Shown here in pieces: positions 6,084 to 8,783 of a stretch of 8,783 nt of DNA. The DNA lies in the NCBI GenBank assembly GCA_964563105.1, contig CAZLXM010000124.1:1-8783 (forward strand), written 5' to 3'. This DNA is from CAYVTV01 sp964563105. Lineage in GTDB: Bacteria > Bacteroidota > Bacteroidia > Bacteroidales > GCA-2748055. A program made the translations under genes and the position numbers. Position 1 is the stretch's first letter; each line of letters begins with the position of its first letter. Below the pieces are notes generated by a model, which was not told the DNA's origin, ran no database searches, and worked only from the letters and a program-made list of their open reading frames with translations.

Positions 6084-7682
6084 ATGAACAAGGCTATTGC
6101 GATCACTGTATTTGCTGTTTTTCTCCTGCTGTTTTTTAAAGCATATTTCCATTCTGAAGAATATTACAATTTGAAGCTTGAAAAATTAAAACAGGAATAT
6201 GCAATCAAACCTGTTTCATCTATTGATCATAGTAAATTATCAACACTGGATAAAGAGTTTAAAACGCCGCAGGATGTTACGGAAGCCTGTAATTCCTGCC
6301 ATACTGAAAGGCATAAGGAGGTAATGAGATCATCTCACTGGAATTGGGAAAGGGTTTCTTATGTTGAAGGAAGAGGTGTTTCCACTGCCGGTAAAAAAAA
6401 TGTATTGAATAATTATTGCATTGGTTCAAGATCGAATGAACTGGCTTGTGCTAAGTGTCATATAGGATTCGGGATGACCAATGATCTTTATGATTTCAAT
6501 AATGCCCGTAATGTTGATTGTATGGTTTGTCATGATAACAGTGATGAATATCTTAAAGGTGCTTCTCTTGCAGGATATCCCGATAGATCTGTAAACCTCA
6601 AGAACGTGGCCCAGCATGTAGGGCGCCCTGACCGTATTAACTGTGGGAGCTGTCATTTTTATAGTGGTGGCGGAAATAATGTAAAGCATGGTGACCTGGA
6701 AGCCGTTCAGCTTGCTTGTGAAAGAGAAATTGATGTTCATATGGCTGCAAATGGTATAAATCTTACCTGTGTCGATTGTCATACGGCAAAAAACCATCAG
6801 ATGCTTGGAAGACTTTATTCCGTTTCTTCAACAAATACAATGCGGTCCACCTGTGAACAATGCCATACAAACACTCCTCATTTTAATGATCTGCTAAACC
6901 GTCATAATGCTAAAGTATCATGTCAGGCCTGCCATATACCTGAATTTGCCAAAGAAAATGCTACCAAAATGGAATGGAAATGGTCTGATGCCGGAAAACT
7001 TAAAGATGGAGAGCCATACTCCGTAGAGGATGATGACGGGAATGAAATTTATTTGTCTATAAAAGGGTCGTTTAAATGGGAGAAAAATGTAATTCCTGAA
7101 TATATATGGTTCAATGGTACAGCAGACCAATATTTGCTCGGTGATACCATAAAAGAAATACCGGTTAAAATGAATACTCTTTTTGGTTCACATGATGACA
7201 AAGAGTCTAAAATTATCCCTATAAAAATTCATAAAGGAGATCAGATATATGATACAAAATACAAATATTTGATCCAACCTAAACTTTATTCTGAAAATAT
7301 TGGTGATAGTGCATACTGGAAAGAATTTAACTGGTATAATGCTGCAGAAGCCGGAATGAAAAGAGTAGGGCTTCCTTTTAGTGGCGAATACGATTTTGTA
7401 GAGACAATAACTTACTGGCCGGTAAACCATATGGTTGCCCCTAAATCACAAACTGTTGGCTGTGCAGAATGCCATACAAGGAATAACGGAAGACTGGCTA
7501 ATCTGGCAGGATTTTATATTCCCGGACGGGATTTTAATAAAGCACTTGATAATATCGGAATATTCGTCTTTTTTGCGGCCCTGGCTGCTGTGTTTGTTCA
7601 TGGGGCCATCAGAATTGTTTTTTCAATCAGGAATAAAAAGTATGAAGTTAAAAGTATCGATTATGATCCCGATTCACAATAA
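6084..7682 (+). CDS. octaheme c-type cytochrome, tetrathionate reductase (OTR) family, membrane anchored
   Basis: A 532-residue periplasmic cytochrome with eight Cys-x-x-Cys-His heme sites, starting at residues 69, 122, 146, 187, 229, 257, 280 and 460. The long gap between hemes seven and eight, and phrases such as C-H-F-Y-S-G-G-G (190-197), V-K-H-G-D-L (200-205) and D-V-H-M (217-220), fit the OTR family. The Shewanella member reduces tetrathionate, nitrite and hydroxylamine in vitro and has one lysine-ligated active-site heme. An N-terminal hydrophobic segment (about 4-22) acts as signal or anchor. A second hydrophobic segment near the C-terminus (about 490-515) contains His506 and is followed by a basic cytoplasmic tail. 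Non-heme cysteines are Cys112 and Cys212. An in-frame TAA at 6075-6077 and no other Met before residue 81 fix the ATG start. It probably receives electrons from the cytochrome b encoded downstream. The substrate is unknown. Confidence 0.92.
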   Translation: MNKAIAITVFAVFLLLFFKAYFHSEEYYNLKLEKLKQEYAIKPVSSIDHSKLSTLDKEFKTPQDVTEACNSCHTERHKEVMRSSHWNWERVSYVEGRGVSTAGKKNVLNNYCIGSRSNELACAKCHIGFGMTNDLYDFNNARNVDCMVCHDNSDEYLKGASLAGYPDRSVNLKNVAQHVGRPDRINCGSCHFYSGGGNNVKHGDLEAVQLACEREIDVHMAANGINLTCVDCHTAKNHQMLGRLYSVSSTNTMRSTCEQCHTNTPHFNDLLNRHNAKVSCQACHIPEFAKENATKMEWKWSDAGKLKDGEPYSVEDDDGNEIYLSIKGSFKWEKNVIPEYIWFNGTADQYLLGDTIKEIPVKMNTLFGSHDDKESKIIPIKIHKGDQIYDTKYKYLIQPKLYSENIGDSAYWKEFNWYNAAEAGMKRVGLPFSGEYDFVETITYWPVNHMVAPKSQTVGCAECHTRNNGRLANLAGFYIPGRDFNKALDNIGIFVFFAALAAVFVHGAIRIVFSIRNKKYEVKSIDYDPDSQ

Positions 7683-7828
7683 TTTCATCGTATTAATGAT
7701 CAATAGTTTTTTTAACCATATTACAGGTTGTTGGTAAATAAAAACAAAAAAAAATAAATATTTTTATAAATCAATGAGGCCATTTATGGACAAAATTGAT
7801 ACAACTTACAGAATTAAATTATTTTTGA
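7683..7828 (+). other. 146-bp spacer between octaheme cytochrome and cytochrome b genes
   Basis: A very AT-rich spacer with long A and T runs (T7 near 7708, A9 near 7747). It contains no convincing promoter of the TTTG-N19-TAnnTTTG type and no GC-containing hairpin, so read-through from the upstream gene is likely. A 25-codon reading frame (7774-7851) overlaps the start of the cytochrome b gene in another frame and has no recognisable product. Confidence 0.5.
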
Positions 7829-8458
7829 ATGAAGCAGGTATATATTTATAAAGGTTTCGAAAGATTTTGGCACTGGACTCAGGCTGCACTTATTATATTT
7901 CTGGCAGTAACCGGTTTCGAAGTTCATGGAAGCTTTAATATTTTTGGATTTGAGCATGCTGCCATTTTTCACCGGCATGCTTCATGGGCCCTTATAGGAC
8001 TCATAATTTTTGCAATTTTTTGGCATTTTACAACAGGAGAATGGAAACAATATATTCCTGCTATAAAAAATCTTAAACAACAGATAATTTATTATTCCTT
8101 CGGAATGTTTAAAGGAGAAAAGCATCCAACGAAAAAGACTGAGCTTTCAAAACTGAATCCTTTACAAAGACTTGTCTATCTTGGTTTTAAGCTTTTACTT
8201 ATCCCGATTACAGTAATTTCGGGCTTATTATATATGTTCCATAAAACAATTGATAAAAATGAGATAGTTGTTATAAAGAATATCTCGTTAGAATCAATTG
8301 CATTCTGGCATACTCTTGGGGCATTTCTTCTTATGATTTTTCTTGTGATTCATGTTTACATGACAACTACCGGTACAACTCCCACTTCAAATATACGGGC
8401 AATGATTACCGGTTATGAGGAATTGGAGGAGGATGATAATTTATTAGAAAATAAATAA
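7829..8458 (+). CDS. membrane cytochrome b, thiosulfate reductase cytochrome b subunit type
   Basis: A 209-residue protein with about four membrane helices (roughly 17-33, 50-68, 115-136 and 157-178). It has histidines placed to ligate b hemes: His15 in R-F-W-H-W-T at the start of helix one, His50 and His66 around helix two, and His161 and His175 in helix four. This is the cytochrome b561-like fold of the membrane subunits of thiosulfate reductases and hydrogenases, which oxidise quinol and pass electrons to a periplasmic partner. The neighbouring octaheme cytochrome is the obvious partner. The C-terminus is acidic and cytoplasmic or short. A TGA codon directly before the ATG makes 7829 the first possible start in frame. 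It lies 146 bp after the cytochrome c gene and 17 bp before the YeeE/YedE-type gene. Which histidines bind heme is inference. Confidence 0.85.
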   Translation: MKQVYIYKGFERFWHWTQAALIIFLAVTGFEVHGSFNIFGFEHAAIFHRHASWALIGLIIFAIFWHFTTGEWKQYIPAIKNLKQQIIYYSFGMFKGEKHPTKKTELSKLNPLQRLVYLGFKLLLIPITVISGLLYMFHKTIDKNEIVVIKNISLESIAFWHTLGAFLLMIFLVIHVYMTTTGTTPTSNIRAMITGYEELEEDDNLLENK

Positions 8459-8475
8459 CTATAAAATTTAAATAA

Positions 8476-8783
8476 ATGATGGAACCTAAACCTTATATGA
8501 ATCCTTATCTGGCAGGGGTGTTACTGGGTTTGTTACTTTTAACCACCATTTTCATTACCGGAAGAGGATTAGGTGCCAGCGGGGCTTTCAGGGGTGTTGT
8601 GATTGCTGCTGTAGAATCAACTTCTCCCCGGCATGCTGAAAATGCTGTTTTTTATAAAGAATTTGCTGAAGCAAATCCGGAGGGGCCTCTAAGAAACTGG
8701 CTGGTTTTTGAAGTGCTTGGAGTCTTTATAGGAGCATTCTTTTCGGGAGTAATAGCAAACAGAGTAGGGTTGAAGCTGGAAAA
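8476..8783 (+). CDS. YeeE/YedE-family sulfur transporter, N-terminal part (gene runs off the window)
   Basis: The first 102 codons of a membrane protein still open at the right edge. A hydrophobic segment (about 11-29) ends in T-G-R-G-L-G-A-S-G-A-F (28-38), a phrase typical of YeeE/YedE family proteins. A polar loop (about 47-74) follows, then a second hydrophobic segment (about 75-95). Family members include the thiosulfate importer TsuA, and other members are linked to sulfur compound or persulfide handling. No cysteine occurs in the visible part, so the substrate-handling residues, if present, must be downstream. An in-frame TAA at 8473-8475 limits the start to the ATG at 8476 or the next codon, also ATG. 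The 17-bp gap after the cytochrome b gene indicates co-transcription and supports a sulfur compound as substrate of the cluster. The completeness of the gene cannot be judged. Confidence 0.8.
   Translation, partial: MMEPKPYMNPYLAGVLLGLLLLTTIFITGRGLGASGAFRGVVIAAVESTSPRHAENAVFYKEFAEANPEGPLRNWLVFEVLGVFIGAFFSGVIANRVGLKLE

Noticed and set aside
7435..7737. A 100-codon plus-strand frame overlapping the 3' end of the octaheme cytochrome gene.
   Set aside because: It is an alternative frame through the last heme site and membrane helix coding region; the cytochrome frame is clearly the real one.
7748..7768. AT-only hairpin (AAAAAT / ATTTTT) after the octaheme cytochrome gene as a terminator.
   Set aside because: There is no GC pair in the stem and the loop is tiny; stability would be too low, and a functional operon with the downstream cytochrome b is more plausible.
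7774..7851. A 25-codon ORF just upstream of and overlapping the cytochrome b start.
   Set aside because: It is out of frame with the cytochrome b gene and has no recognisable features or ribosome binding site. A leader-peptide role cannot be excluded but has no support.

Overview
The window looks like chromosomal DNA of a Bacteroidota bacterium, probably of the Bacteroidales/Marinilabiliales kind. Four things suggest this: the strongly AT-rich intergenic DNA; A/T-rich upstream regions with few Shine-Dalgarno sequences (only rnfG has a clear one); promoter-like elements that fit the Bacteroidota pattern (TTTG, about 19 nt, TAnnTTTG); and an rnf operon headed by an RseC-family gene in the order B-C-D-G-E-A. 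The assignment rests on protein style and gene order, not on a marker gene.

Layout. Positions 1-209 (+) hold the C-terminal end of an alpha/beta hydrolase. It converges, across about 34 bp, with a seven-gene minus-strand operon (244-5655) read in the order rseC, rnfB, rnfC, rnfD, rnfG, rnfE, rnfA. All six Rnf subunits are complete and keep their expected cofactor residues: Fe-S cysteines in RnfB and RnfC, FMN-threonine motifs in RnfD and RnfG, and the paired membrane cysteines in RnfA and RnfE. A gene-free AT-rich region of about 430 bp (5656-6083) separates this operon from a divergent plus-strand cluster. It holds one promoter-like element facing each way, a 15-bp perfect inverted repeat and a 10-bp direct repeat. 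The plus-strand cluster consists of an octaheme c-type cytochrome of the tetrathionate reductase (OTR) family (6084-7682), a thiosulfate-reductase-type membrane cytochrome b (7829-8458), and the start of a YeeE/YedE-family sulfur transporter that runs off the window (8476-8783).

How the genes work together. Rnf is the membrane ferredoxin:NAD+ oxidoreductase that couples electron transfer to Na+ or H+ movement, and the RseC protein is probably an accessory factor. The divergent cluster reads as a respiratory module: a quinol-oxidising cytochrome b would pass electrons to a membrane-anchored periplasmic octaheme reductase, next to a transporter for a small sulfur compound. The natural substrate (tetrathionate, another sulfur compound, or nitrite/hydroxylamine) cannot be read from the sequence. 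This module is the least-characterised part of the window.
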